DNA from: Methylococcaceae bacterium | GTDB taxonomy: Bacteria; Pseudomonadota; Gammaproteobacteria; Methylococcales; Methylomonadaceae | Reading direction: 5' to 3' | NCBI GenBank assembly: GCA_006844705.1 | Contig: SPJS01000103.1 | Span: 1 to 43,862, forward strand | DNA length: 43,862 nt | In this document: piece by piece, positions 1 through 8,549 of the stretch | How the letters are laid out: each line of letters begins with the position of its first letter | How positions within the stretch are numbered: position 1 is the stretch's first letter | The notes under the pieces: generated by a model | What the model saw: the letters and a program-made list of their open reading frames with translations, nothing else | Databases searched by the model: none | What the model was told of the DNA's origin: nothing | Made by a program: the position numbers and the translations under genes

Positions 1-86
1 GAATGGTCCGCCTCACTTCCTCAACGGCCTCAAATGGGCCATGATGTAATTTTATAGAAAACATCAAAACAGAAGTGAGACAAACC

Positions 87-740
87 ATGAAGAATAATAC
101 CGCAAAAAGACCGATTACAGTGTTAGGAATTGATTTAGCGAAACAAAGTTTCCAGCTCCACGGAGTTAATGCAGGGGGTGAGGTCGTGCTCAAGAAGAAA
201 CTCAACCGCAAGCAATTAAGTGCTTTCATGGCTAACTTGCCGGTTTGCTTAATCGGACTTGAAGCCTGTGGAGGCGCTCATCACTGGGTGAGAGTTTTTA
301 CCGAAATGGGGCATACAGTGCGCATGATGGCGCCCCAGTTTGTCAAACCGTATGTTAAGTCCAATAAAAATGATGCGGTTGATGCAGAGGCGATTTGCGA
401 AGCCGTTCAACGCCCTAATATGCGCTTTGTACCCGCGAAAAGTATAGAACAACAAGATCTCCAAAGTATCCACCGCATTCGCAGTCAACTGGTTGCCAGA
501 CGAACGGCTCAGGCAAACCAGATACGTGGATTACTATATATCAGAACACTATTAATTCATGGCGGACGGTCCGTTGTCAGGTGTGCCCACAAGCATCAGG
601 ACAACCGTAGTCAATGGATTGGAGAAGTTGAACAACGACGCGGAAAAAACATCACTGCTGTGGCAGTCGCCAATAAAAATGCACGGATAGTTTGGGCGTT
701 GCTGACTAAAAAAGAAGATTATCAAGCAAAAGTGGCATAA
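87..740 (+). pseudogene. Internally deleted IS110/IS1111 transposase
   Basis: The reading frame stays open for about 217 residues from the ATG at 87; a GTG at 75 in the same frame is the alternative start. The N-terminal RuvC-like DEDD domain is intact: D in VLGIDLAKQSF, E in LIGLEACGG and the two D of NDAVDAEAI. It runs to the helix ending QANQIRGLL near 536. The next residues, YIRTLLIHGGRSVV, belong to the C-terminal domain of the family, and the tail AVANKNARIVWALLTKKEDY is the usual family ending. Full-length members are about 340 residues, so roughly 125 residues, including the helix-hairpin-helix part of the Transposase_20 domain, are missing. The deletion is in frame, which is why one open frame survives. 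The protein is very unlikely to be a working recombinase. Confidence 0.85.
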
Positions 741-765
741 AAAGGCATGAGTCTAAGCGCTCAAA

Positions 766-925
766 AGGGGCTTTGCCCCTTCGCCGCACGGCTTACCCCA
801 CCCTCGCCGGGAGCAGGGGCCGAAAACTACCGGCCCCTGCCAAGAGGGTAATGTCGGATGTGGGCATGTCAAGGACTACTCGACGCAAGCGACTGCGTTC
901 CTCCTTGACACGCCCACATCCGACA
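766..925 (+). ncRNA. Structured non-coding region of the IS1111 element, candidate seek/bridge RNA
   Basis: Three strong hairpins follow one another directly after the transposase stop. The first pairs AGGGGC with GCCCCT around TTT (766-780). The second pairs GCAGGGGCCG at 813-822 with CGGCCCCTGC at 831-840, a perfect 10-bp stem. The third pairs 852-875 with 902-925 over 24 bases with one mismatch, and has a smaller ACGCA/TGCGT stem in its loop. IS1111-type elements are reported to encode their target-choosing RNA downstream of the transposase gene, so this is the expected place for it. That any of these hairpins is that RNA is inference; the large third hairpin could instead be an unrelated inserted palindrome. 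Confidence 0.35.
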
Positions 926-1087
926 AAAAAGAAACAAGACAGGAAAGAGAGAAGAACGACAGTAAAACAAACATAATAGCTAAGAAAACGTTAGCGACGA
1001 GTTGCGTAGATAACTATTAAGTGATGGCATAAAAGGTAACACCTGCATTCCTAAGAACCTGCTGGGGTCTAGGGCCCATTGAGGCCG

Positions 1088-1447
1088 TGAGCCTGATTAG
1101 GTGAGGAATGCGCGGATTCCATCAGGGCTAGAGGTATTAGACAACCTCTTACAAAAGCCGGATATATGGATGCAATATTTCTTTATGTTACGATCAAACA
1201 ATACTTGCAATACGGGGCGGACCATATATGACCCTATTGACAAATATATTAAAGTCAGAAAAACCATTCGATATAAACTATCAAATTAGTAGGCGCTAAG
1301 GCTTTAAAAAACGGGTCAAGGAAAAGGGACCAGGTTTTTAATAAAAAAGAAAATTAATGTTGCTTTTTAAGACAGTATCTTGTTGGATGCCATAGCGTGC
1401 CTTACGTTATAGTAACCAACTATTTAGCACGGATACGTAACTGAAGC
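1088..1447. other. Intergenic stretch with no convincing gene
   Basis: This holds the outer right end of the IS relic and the upstream region of the GntR gene. A 62-codon frame at 1101-1289 has no recognisable protein features and no good ribosome binding site. I see no clear promoter or terminator. Confidence 0.5.
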
Positions 1448-2140
1448 ATGAACACCAAGACTGGAAAGAACACTACAGCAAATGACATTTATAATACCCT
1501 GAGGGACATGATACTCGACTTTTCCCTGTATCCTGGTTCTCGTGTTACCGAGTCTGAGCTTGCGGAAAAATTCGAGGTTAGTCGTACACCTATACGCGGC
1601 GCGTTGCAACGACTGGAGGCAGAAGGCTACCTGACTATCCGCCCAAAACAGGGATGCTTCGTGCGCAATGTCGACATCGTCGAGCTGACTCAATACTATA
1701 GTATCCGAACCGCACTCGAAGACCTTTCTCTCGAACTCGCCTGTACATATATGTCTGGCAGCGATCTTGAGGCACTGGCCGATGAATGGGACCCAGCCAG
1801 GCAGGAAGGCAGGAGCGATGATATCGACGAGATGAGTGCTCGCGACGAAAGTTTCCATATCACTATTGCCGAAGGTGGCAATAATTACATACTCGCTCGC
1901 TACCTCAGTGACATCAATCGCCATATCCGCGTCATCCGCAGGCTGGATTTCAGCGATGATAATCGAATCGACCATACCTACGACGAACACCACGCCATTT
2001 GTCAGCACCTGATCAAGCGCGATCTGACAGCGGCGAAGAAAACCATGCACTCGCATATCAAGAGCAGTGAAAATTTCGCGCGCACACTGACACTAACCCA
2101 ACTCGCACAGCGTATGCCAACACACAAGCAACCTGTTTGA
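1448..2140 (+). CDS. GntR-family transcriptional regulator, FadR subfamily (FCD domain)
   Basis: This 230-residue protein has the winged helix-turn-helix of GntR regulators at residues 12-75 (VTESELAEKFEVSRTPIRGA, then LEAEGYLTIRPKQGCFV). An all-helical FCD effector domain covers about 80-215. The usual metal/ligand residues are present: D133 and H137 in ARDESFH, a His in the DEHHAI segment (181-182) and H203 in MHSHI. Such proteins normally repress nearby catabolic genes until a small carboxylate or related ligand binds. The gene lies just upstream of, and in the same direction as, the porin remnant/BMP transporter/biuret genes. A perfect 12-bp GTTGTATACAAC palindrome, of the kind GntR/FCD proteins bind, sits on the predicted start site of that operon (2386-2397). 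Control of the operon by this protein is therefore a good inference. The ligand is unknown. Confidence 0.9.
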   Translation: MNTKTGKNTTANDIYNTLRDMILDFSLYPGSRVTESELAEKFEVSRTPIRGALQRLEAEGYLTIRPKQGCFVRNVDIVELTQYYSIRTALEDLSLELACTYMSGSDLEALADEWDPARQEGRSDDIDEMSARDESFHITIAEGGNNYILARYLSDINRHIRVIRRLDFSDDNRIDHTYDEHHAICQHLIKRDLTAAKKTMHSHIKSSENFARTLTLTQLAQRMPTHKQPV

Positions 2141-2182
2141 TAGCTATTCAGCCCATATTTTACCTTCACAAGCTACGCCACC

Positions 2183-2231
2183 TGCACCAATGTAACGCAT
2201 CCAGATAGTACAAATGCCAGATACTGGTGCA
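2183..2231 (+). promoter_or_regulatory. Pair of NtrC-like enhancer sites
   Basis: Two 17-base sites resemble the NtrC consensus TGCACC-N5-GGTGCA. TGCACCAATGTAACGCA (2183-2199) has a perfect left half and a weak right half; TGCCAGATACTGGTGCA (2215-2231) has a weak left half and a perfect right half. Each matches 9 of the 12 defined positions. Their centres are 32 bp apart, the same three-turn spacing as the two strong sites of E. coli glnA, and lie about 200 and 170 bp upstream of the start expected from the sigma-54 promoter at 2366. Assignment to NtrC rests on the match and the context. Confidence 0.5.
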
Positions 2232-2365
2232 CCCATGATAACGCTGACAGGGCGAACATGCATCACTTCCTGTCTTTCCCAGAAGTCTTGTTAACTCAAC
2301 AAGGTCCTGTATTTGCTGGATAAATATTCCATAGACATTGAATCGACAGGCCTCCAAACAGGGTT

Positions 2366-2381
2366 TGGCACATTGATTGCT
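2366..2381 (+). promoter_or_regulatory. Sigma-54 (RpoN) -24/-12 promoter
   Basis: TGGCAC-ATTGA-TTGCT matches the RpoN consensus (TGGCAC, five bases, TTGCW) with the exact required spacing. The following T-run fits the downstream part of such promoters. Transcription should begin near 2392, about 40 bp ahead of the porin remnant, and run into the BMP transporter and hydrolase genes. RpoN dependence is typical of nitrogen-scavenging operons, which agrees with the biuret and allophanate hydrolases downstream. Confidence 0.75.
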
Positions 2382-2385
2382 TTTT

Positions 2386-2397
2386 GTTGTATACAAC
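2386..2397. promoter_or_regulatory. GntR-type operator palindrome over the start site
   Basis: GTTGTATACAAC is a perfect 12-bp palindrome. It matches the TTGTATACAA-like core bound by many FCD-type GntR regulators and covers the start position expected from the sigma-54 promoter. A repressor bound here would block transcription. The best candidate is the GntR protein encoded at 1448-2140. Confidence 0.55.
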
Positions 2398-2432
2398 GTT
2401 GCGTTCAACATCACCCTGTGAGGAGACCGTAA

Positions 2433-3042
2433 ATGAAAGTCCAGAATCAATCCAGCCACGAAACGAACGACTATCACCAGTGCCTCGTATCGATACTGGC
2501 CGCCAGCTGTGCTCTCTACGTGAGTACACAACTTCAGGCAGCAGACAGGTCCAGCACCAATGTCCAGGCATTACATGGTTCCGACTACGCCGATAACTTC
2601 GGTATCGATGACAAGGAGAAGACCGTGCTCACCCTGGCACATGCCTACGGCTGGGCCTATGGCGACAACTTTTTCTTCCTCGATGCCAGCAACCCAACTT
2701 CGCACAACACCAATTTATACAACGAATTTTCACCACGTTTCAATATCGGCAAGATGACCTGCAGTGACTTGTCCTTCCCCGGCGTCAAAGATGGCCTGAT
2801 CGGCTCCAGCAGGTGGGCATTCGAAGGTTTTGCCGATTTTGCCTATGGTCAGGACGGAGGCACCAATCCGAAAAATGACAATATCGCCGCCGCACCCCAA
2901 CCACAGGTTGACATCAGTAATTTATGGGGCAGCCCGGGGGCGTTACAGGGAGGGCATCGAATACCTGATATGGCGCAACAAGTTCGGTAACGACGGCGTC
3001 GATGAAGACGTGACACAGATTATGATCAAGTGGACTATGTAA
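2433..3042 (+). pseudogene. Tsx-like nucleoside channel (outer membrane porin), deleted and frameshifted
   Basis: A GAGGAG ribosome site precedes the ATG at 2433. The N-terminus is a signal peptide-like stretch ending near LQAADRS, followed by segments typical of Tsx-like nucleoside channels: LAHAYGWAYGDNFFFLDASN, then NEFSPRFNIGK and DLSF. The protein then passes abruptly to EGFADFAYGQDGG, so about 60-80 residues of the barrel seem to be missing. Near 2948-2951 one extra G moves the frame: the first frame stops at 2990, while the other frame continues with EGIEYLIWRNKFG and the proper family ending, finishing at 3042. Intact members are about 270 residues. The gene heads the transporter operon, so an intact version probably carried the substrate across the outer membrane. 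The single-base shift could be a sequencing error; the internal deletion could not. Confidence 0.7.
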
Positions 3043-3060
3043 CCTTCGGGAGAATCATTC

Positions 3061-4197
3061 ATGAAAACAACTGAAAAACACTACACACTTACGCGCCGCT
3101 CCCTGCTCAAGGGTATGGGATCAGTCAGCCTGCTCGGCCTGTTTGGCTCGCGCATGCGCTATGCCAATGCAGGCAGCAAGGTCAACATGGGCTTTATTTA
3201 TGTCGGACCACGAGATGATTTCGGCTACAACCAGGCGCACTTCGAGGGCAAATCCGGCGTTGCGTCCCAGGCCTGGGTGAATGCATTCGATCAGGAAAGC
3301 GTTCCTGAGACGGTCGAGGTGCAGAAGGCCATGGAAAGCATGATCAATCTCGATGGCGCCCAGGTTCTGTTTCCGACATCGTTCGGATATTTCGACCCGC
3401 ATATACTGAAGATCGCGAAGAAATACCCAGAGATCATGTTCCTGCACTGCGGCGGCCTCTGGGACGAAAAGAAGCACCCTAAAAACGTCGGTAGTTATTT
3501 CGGCTATATCGACGAACCGGTGTATGTCGCCGGCGTCGTCGCCGGATTGATGTCGAAGACCAACAAGCTCGGTTTCATCGCAGCGATCCCGATTCCGCAG
3601 GTACTGAAAAACATCAACTGTTTCACCATGGGCGCGCGCAGTGTCAATCCTGATATTACCACCAATGTCATATTCACCGGTGGCTGGGCGAACCCGGTCA
3701 AGGAGGCCGAAGCTGCCAACAGCATGGTCGACCAGGGTGTTGATGTACTGACCTGTCATGTCGATAGTCCGAAAGTGATCGTAGAGACCGCCGAAAAACG
3801 CGGTGTTTATTCCTGTGGCTATCATACCAACCAGTTACCACTGGCGCCGAAAGGCTTCCTCACTGGCGCTGAATGGAACTGGACCAATGTATATACCGAT
3901 TACGCGAAGATGATCAAGAACGACGAGCTTATCCCCAACCTGGTGCGCGGTGGACTCAAGGAAGGTATCGTCAAGTCATCACCGTATGGTTCCGCTGTCA
4001 CTCCCGCTGCAAAAAAAGCGGCCGATGCCGCCCGTGAAAAGTTCAAGACCGGCAATTTCACTGCCTTCGTCGGCCCGATTAAGGACAATACCGGTAAGGT
4101 CGTGATACCCGAGGGCAAGTCCTATCCGCAGCGTGATCTGTGGCTGGAATCCATGGACTGGCTGGTCGAAGGTGTCATCGGTTCGACCAAGAGCTGA
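3061..4197 (+). CDS. BMP-family ABC transporter substrate-binding protein
   Basis: This 378-residue protein begins with a twin-arginine-like signal (TRRSLLKGMGSVSLLGLFGS), with the mature part starting near AGSKVNMGFIYVGPRDDFGY. That segment and the later PEIMFLHCGG, NVGSYFGYIDEPVYVAGVVA and GFIAAIPIPQVLKNINCF are hallmarks of the BMP (Med/BmpA, PF02608) family. Members bind nucleosides, purines or related N-heterocycles in the periplasm and pass them to a two-permease, double-ATPase importer. The permease and ATPase genes follow directly. Because the enzymes of the operon act on biuret and allophanate, the natural ligand may be a ureide-like or ring compound rather than a nucleoside; this is inference. 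The start at 3061 is preceded by a GGGAG site. Confidence 0.92.
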   Translation: MKTTEKHYTLTRRSLLKGMGSVSLLGLFGSRMRYANAGSKVNMGFIYVGPRDDFGYNQAHFEGKSGVASQAWVNAFDQESVPETVEVQKAMESMINLDGAQVLFPTSFGYFDPHILKIAKKYPEIMFLHCGGLWDEKKHPKNVGSYFGYIDEPVYVAGVVAGLMSKTNKLGFIAAIPIPQVLKNINCFTMGARSVNPDITTNVIFTGGWANPVKEAEAANSMVDQGVDVLTCHVDSPKVIVETAEKRGVYSCGYHTNQLPLAPKGFLTGAEWNWTNVYTDYAKMIKNDELIPNLVRGGLKEGIVKSSPYGSAVTPAAKKAADAAREKFKTGNFTAFVGPIKDNTGKVVIPEGKSYPQRDLWLESMDWLVEGVIGSTKS

Positions 4198-4210
4198 ACG
4201 GGGTACCCAG

Positions 4211-5281
4211 ATGAATAACGTCTTGCGCATCGACAGACTGGAGCCGCTCATTATCCCGATGACGGCGCTGCTGTTTGCTCTGATACTGTTCGCAATTTTC
4301 ATCACTCTGGTCGGCGCCGATCCGTTCGGTGTGTTCCATTCAATTTATCGCGGCGCTTTTGGAAGCTGGTTCTCCTGGCAGAATACGCTGGTACGTGCCG
4401 CGCCACTGATGCTGACCGCATTGTGTACCGCGCTGCCTGCGCGTATGGGCTTGATCGTGATTGGTGGTGAAGGTGCATTTGTTCTCGGCGGCCTGTGTTC
4501 TGCTTTGACCGGACTGATGCTGGTTGGATCACCGGCGTGGTTTGCTATCTCAATGATGATGCTGGCAGGAGCCATAACCGGCGGTCTTTGGATAGCAGCC
4601 GCGGGTGCACTGAAATACCGACGTGGTGTCAATGAGACTATCAGTTCATTGCTGATGAACTACATCGCCATCGCAGTGATGAATTTCCTCATCATCGGCG
4701 TCCTGCGAGATCCCGCGACGCTGAACAAGCCATCGACATATCCTATCGATGAGGCCCATATGTTTGTCGACATCGGTAACTCATCCATACACTGGGGACT
4801 GGTCGTCAGTATCGTGATCTGCCTCCTGCTCTGGTTTCTCTCGCGCAGAACAGTGTTCGGTTATGCCGTCGATATAGCAGGTGGCAATGAACGCGCCGCT
4901 CGCATCGCCAGACTTCCGGTCGGGTTTCTCGTGCTTGCCACCTGCTTTCTCGGCGGTGCCTCGGCCGGTATCGCCGGAATGATCGAAGTCGCTGCTATCC
5001 ACGGTCGTGCCAACACATCACTCAATGCCGGTTACGGCTATGAAGGCATCCTGATCGCCTTCCTTGCACGGCATAATCCGTTACTTATTATTCCTGCGGC
5101 TATCCTGATGGGTGGCATACGTGCTGCCAGTGGCCTGCTGCAGCGTTCACACGATCTGCCCGATGCCACCAGCCTCGTGATGCAGGGCATCATCTTTATC
5201 GTGATACTCGGCAGTGAGTCCCTGTACGGTAGATTTAAAATATTCCGCCAACAACATTCCAGTGAGCGCGCGGTCGCATGA
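4211..5281 (+). CDS. BMP-type ABC importer permease 1
   Basis: The ATG at 4211 is chosen because it lies just after the stop of the binding-protein gene (4197); an upstream in-frame start at 4133 would lie inside that gene. The 356-residue product is highly hydrophobic, with about nine membrane segments. It has the BPD_transp_2 pattern including LTALCTALPARMGLIVIGGEG, RRGVNETISSLLMNYIA and GYGYEGILIAFLARHNPLLI. It corresponds to the larger of the two permeases (NupB/YufP type) of BMP-family importers. Its stop overlaps the start of the second permease by ATGA, so the two are translationally coupled. Confidence 0.9.
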   Translation: MNNVLRIDRLEPLIIPMTALLFALILFAIFITLVGADPFGVFHSIYRGAFGSWFSWQNTLVRAAPLMLTALCTALPARMGLIVIGGEGAFVLGGLCSALTGLMLVGSPAWFAISMMMLAGAITGGLWIAAAGALKYRRGVNETISSLLMNYIAIAVMNFLIIGVLRDPATLNKPSTYPIDEAHMFVDIGNSSIHWGLVVSIVICLLLWFLSRRTVFGYAVDIAGGNERAARIARLPVGFLVLATCFLGGASAGIAGMIEVAAIHGRANTSLNAGYGYEGILIAFLARHNPLLIIPAAILMGGIRAASGLLQRSHDLPDATSLVMQGIIFIVILGSESLYGRFKIFRQQHSSERAVA

Positions 5282-6207
5282 ACGGCGACGATTTCAGCTT
5301 GTTGAGTGTGATCATCGCGGTGCTGGGCGGCGCCATCCGCGTTGGCACGCCGTTTATCTTCGTCAGCCTCGGTGAATGCCTGACAGAAAAAAGTGGTCGC
5401 ATCAATCTCGGACTCGAAGGCAACCTGGTCATGGGTGCGATGGCAGGCTATGCCATCTCCTATCTCAGTGGCTCGCCCTGGCTGGGAGTACTGGTCGCGG
5501 GGCTCTCCGGTGCTGCACTTGGACTACTGCATGCTTATCTTTGTCAGCAACCGCGTGTCAATGATATCGCCGTGGGTATCGCACTTATGATCCTCGGCAC
5601 AGGACTTGCGTTCTATATGGGTAAGTCATTCATACAACCGCAAGCCCCTCGCCTCGGATCTTTTTCACTCGGATCCTGGAGCGACATTCCTGCCCTGCGT
5701 GCAGCCCTTGAGATAAATGTCCTGTTCATCGTCGGTATCATCCTGACACCGGCAATGGCCTGGTTTTTCAAATATTCACGTTGGGGACTGATCGTGCGCA
5801 CGGTCGGTGAAAGCACCGACGCGGCTCTGGCATCCGGTTTCAATATCAACGCAGTGCGTATGCTCAGTACCATGGCTGGCGGTTTCCTCGCCGGGGTAGG
5901 CGGTTCATTTTTGTCGCTGTACTACCCGGGCAGCTGGAACGAAGGCCTGTCCAGTGGCCAGGGTCTGATGGCCGTCGCCCTGGTGATCTTCGCACGCTGG
6001 AATCCGGTGAACTGTTTTTACGCCTCGCTTCTATTCGGTGGTGCGGCAGCACTCGGGCCGGCGCTACAATCCGTCGGGGTGACTTCGGGCTACTACCTGT
6101 TCAACGCTGCCCCTTATGTACTGACCCTAGCGATCATGGTAAGCACATCTTCGAACAACCGCGTGCTAACCGGAATCCCAGGTGACCTGGTTAATCCCGG
6201 AAGATAG
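5278..6207 (+). CDS. BMP-type ABC importer permease 2
   Basis: This 309-residue membrane protein has the second-permease pattern (NupC/YufQ type): VGTPFIFVSLGECLTEKSGR followed by INLGLEGNLVMGA near the N-terminus, QPRVNDIAVGIALMILGTG and GWNPVN-like FARWNPVNCFYASLLFGG near the C-terminus. The GRINLGLEG motif is a reliable mark of this permease class. It starts four bases inside the end of permease 1. Together the two form the membrane channel of the importer and should bind the double ATPase encoded at 7030, although the biuret hydrolase gene lies between them, which links import and hydrolysis in one transcript. Confidence 0.9.
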   Translation: MNGDDFSLLSVIIAVLGGAIRVGTPFIFVSLGECLTEKSGRINLGLEGNLVMGAMAGYAISYLSGSPWLGVLVAGLSGAALGLLHAYLCQQPRVNDIAVGIALMILGTGLAFYMGKSFIQPQAPRLGSFSLGSWSDIPALRAALEINVLFIVGIILTPAMAWFFKYSRWGLIVRTVGESTDAALASGFNINAVRMLSTMAGGFLAGVGGSFLSLYYPGSWNEGLSSGQGLMAVALVIFARWNPVNCFYASLLFGGAAALGPALQSVGVTSGYYLFNAAPYVLTLAIMVSTSSNNRVLTGIPGDLVNPGR

Positions 6208-6281
6208 GCCAGAACGATAGCCCAGTGAAGATAGCACCAGACAGAGAAATTGTACGATGAAACATATATTGAGAACACATC

Positions 6282-6962
6282 ATGACGATACACATCAAAT
6301 CTGAACCTTTTCCCTGGCCCTGGAATGGCGATCTTCGTGTTGACAACACCGCCTTGATCATCATCGATATGCAAACTGATTTCTGTGGCATCGGTGGTTA
6401 TGTCGACAAGATGGGGTATGACCTGTCCTTGACTCGCGCACCGATCGAACCCATCAAATCTGTACTCGAAGCAGTGCGCAACAAGGGATTGCTCGTAGTT
6501 CATACCCGTGAGGGTCATCGCACCGATCTATCGGACCTGCCTGCCAACAAGCGTTGGCGCAGTCAACGTATCGGTGCCGGCATTGGAGATCCCGGTCCCT
6601 GCGGCAAGATACTGGTTCGGGGCGAGCCCGGCTGGGACATCATTCCCGATCTGTACCCCATCGATGGTGAACCAATCATCGACAAACCGGGTAAAGGCTC
6701 ATTCTGTGCCACCGACCTGGAACTGATATTACGTACCTGTGGTATCGACAACATCATCCTCACTGGTATCACGACCGATGTCTGCGTACACACCACGATG
6801 CGTGAAGCCAACGACCGTGGTTTTGAATGTGTGATACTGGAAGACTGTTGCGGCGCCACCGATCTCAACAACCACCTGGCCGCTCTCAGTATGATAAAAA
6901 TGCAGGGGGGTGTTTTCGGCGCAGTCAGTTCATCCAGTGCAATTATCGAGGCGTTGCAGTAA
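6282..6962 (+). CDS. biuH: Biuret amidohydrolase, isochorismatase-like cysteine hydrolase
   Basis: This 226-residue cytoplasmic enzyme is predicted to hydrolyse biuret to allophanate and ammonia. It has the cysteine-hydrolase triad: D29 in [10 protein letters not shown]135 in [10 protein letters not shown] and C168 in [17 protein letters not shown]. The spacing between the three residues matches that reported for BiuH of Rhizobium leguminosarum (D36, K142, C175). Long stretches such as [20 protein letters not shown] and [20 protein letters not shown] are close to that enzyme as I recall it. The allophanate hydrolase that would use its product is encoded at 9580. Guanylurea or other ureide hydrolases of the same family are the alternative, because they share the fold and triad. 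Confidence 0.85.
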   Translation: MTIHIKSEPFPWPWNGDLRVDNTALIIIDMQTDFCGIGGYVDKMGYDLSLTRAPIEPIKSVLEAVRNKGLLVVHTREGHRTDLSDLPANKRWRSQRIGAGIGDPGPCGKILVRGEPGWDIIPDLYPIDGEPIIDKPGKGSFCATDLELILRTCGIDNIILTGITTDVCVHTTMREANDRGFECVILEDCCGATDLNNHLAALSMIKMQGGVFGAVSSSSAIIEALQ

Positions 6963-7029
6963 TGACAGTACCCACGCGCAAGACCCCGGACATGTCCACA
7001 TATTTTCTTGCTGTAACGGAATCTATCGC

Positions 7030-8547
7030 ATGACTATCCCCTCCCCCTATCTGCTGGAGGCACTGATCATCCGTAAGGTATTCGATGACTTTGTCGCCCT
7101 GGATGACGTATCGCTGAAACTGGCGCGTGGCAGCTTTCATGCCTTGCTCGGTGAAAACGGCGCCGGCAAGAGTACATTGGTTAAATGCATCATGGGTTAC
7201 TACCATCCGGATGGCGGCAATATCCTGCTCGATAACAAAGAAGTCAGCATCAATAACCCACGTGATGCACACAACCTTGGTATCGGCATGGTCTACCAGC
7301 ATTTCACCCTGATCCCAAACATGACCGTCGCTGAAAACCTGATCCTGGCACGCCCGCATCTGCCGGCGATGATCGACTGGAAAAGTGAGCTGGCGGAACT
7401 GGAGACAAGGATGGCCACCATGCCGTTCAAGGTACCGTTGCAGAGCAACATCAATACACTCTCTGCCGGTGAAAAACAGAAAGTCGAGATCATCAAGCAG
7501 CTGTTGCTTGACAGCCGCCTGCTTATCCTGGATGAACCCACCTCGGTATTAACGCCCAACGAAGCTGACGAAGTACTGGGCCAGATCAAGGGCATGGTCG
7601 ACGACAATGGCCTGAGCGTGCTGATCATCACACACAAATTCCGCGAGGTGACCGGCTTTGCCGATGAGGTCACTGTATTACGCCGTGGCAAATATGTCGG
7701 CTCATGCAAGGTTGCCGGGACCGAGACGAAAACCATGGCCGCGATGATGATGGGCTCGGAAGTTATTGCCGAACCGCTGGCCAGAGCCGAGACCAAACAG
7801 AACGAAACTTTGCTCGAAATCGACCAGCTCAGCGCAGAGAGCAGTAGTGGCGAGACAGCGATCGAGTCGCTCAGCCTTAACGTCAGGGCTGGTGAGATCG
7901 TCGGTATCGCCGGGGTTTCAGGTAATGGCCAGCGCGAGCTGGTTGAAGTGCTTGCCGGACAACGTGATATTGCTAACGGCAGCATCAGGTTACACGGTGA
8001 AACATTCGACGCGACACGCAGACAGGCACGACTTCACAATTTACACTGTCTGCCGGAGGAACCACTGAAAAACGCTTGCGTCCCCAATATGAGCGTGGCG
8101 GAGAACATGGCCTTCAATAACTTCGACATACCCCCTTATGCACTCAAGGGACTGTTGATCAACCGAGGACGCATCCGTGAGCGTGCGCGGACGCTGATCA
8201 CACAGTTCAAGGTGCGCACCGAAACCGAGGACACCCGTATCGGTGCACTATCAGGCGGCAACGTGCAACGCGCGGTACTGGCACGCGAACTGTCAGGAGA
8301 CATTGATGTACTGGTGGTGGCCAACCCGGTGTTCGGTCTCGACTTCAAGGCTGTGGAGGAGATCCACAATCGCATCATGGCAGCACGCAACAATGGCACT
8401 GCTGTGTTGCTGGTAAGCGAGGACCTTGACGAGCTGCTCGAACTCAGCGACTGTATCCACGTCATCTCTGGCGGCAAGCTCGTCTATCAGACCACGCCGT
8501 CCGAAGCTGACCGAAGCGTGATCGGACAACACATGGCTGGACACTGA
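7030..8547 (+). CDS. BMP-type ABC importer ATPase with two nucleotide-binding domains
   Basis: The start at 7030 is preferred over in-frame codons further upstream, which lie inside biuH. The 505-residue protein has two ABC domains. Domain 1 has Walker [10 protein letters not shown] (41-49), signature [11 protein letters not shown], Walker [12 protein letters not shown] and switch ITHKF. Domain 2 has the shortened [10 protein letters not shown] loop, signature [17 protein letters not shown] and the degenerate Walker [13 protein letters not shown], in which the catalytic Glu is replaced. This asymmetry is normal for sugar/nucleoside-type double ATPases (NupA/YufO, XylG). It should power the importer built from the two permeases and the BMP protein. 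It ends two bases before the next hydrolase gene. Confidence 0.92.
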   Translation: MTIPSPYLLEALIIRKVFDDFVALDDVSLKLARGSFHALLGENGAGKSTLVKCIMGYYHPDGGNILLDNKEVSINNPRDAHNLGIGMVYQHFTLIPNMTVAENLILARPHLPAMIDWKSELAELETRMATMPFKVPLQSNINTLSAGEKQKVEIIKQLLLDSRLLILDEPTSVLTPNEADEVLGQIKGMVDDNGLSVLIITHKFREVTGFADEVTVLRRGKYVGSCKVAGTETKTMAAMMMGSEVIAEPLARAETKQNETLLEIDQLSAESSSGETAIESLSLNVRAGEIVGIAGVSGNGQRELVEVLAGQRDIANGSIRLHGETFDATRRQARLHNLHCLPEEPLKNACVPNMSVAENMAFNNFDIPPYALKGLLINRGRIRERARTLITQFKVRTETEDTRIGALSGGNVQRAVLARELSGDIDVLVVANPVFGLDFKAVEEIHNRIMAARNNGTAVLLVSEDLDELLELSDCIHVISGGKLVYQTTPSEADRSVIGQHMAGH

Positions 8548-8549
8548 AG

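Larger units (their letters stand above)
25..1087 (+). mobile_element. Decayed IS1111-subgroup (IS110 family) insertion sequence
   Basis: The element contains a DEDD-type IS110 transposase remnant and a pair of sub-terminal inverted repeats: CGGCCTCAAATGGGCC at 25-40 and GGCCCATTGAGGCCG at 1073-1087, which pair apart from one extra A on the left. Sub-terminal inverted repeats and a long non-coding stretch downstream of the transposase gene are what is known of the IS1111 subgroup. The limits given are those of the inverted repeats; the true ends should lie a few bases outside them. The transposase is internally deleted, so the copy should be inactive unless helped in trans. It sits at the left border of the G+C-richer biuret island, which makes a role in the arrival of that island possible but unproven. 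Confidence 0.7.

Noticed and set aside
852..925. The 24-bp-stem hairpin as an ordinary rho-independent terminator
   Set aside because: The stem is too long and the loop too large (26 bases). There is an A-run rather than a T-run after it on the + strand. A structured RNA or nested palindrome fits better.
1101..1289. 62-codon open frame after the IS relic
   Set aside because: No family features, no good ribosome binding site, and it overlaps the end of the mobile element.
1424..2056. 210-codon frame antisense to the GntR gene
   Set aside because: The GntR frame has clear domain motifs; the antisense product has none.
3121..3825. 234-codon frame antisense to the BMP binding protein gene
   Set aside because: It mirrors a strongly conserved gene and lacks any recognisable pattern.
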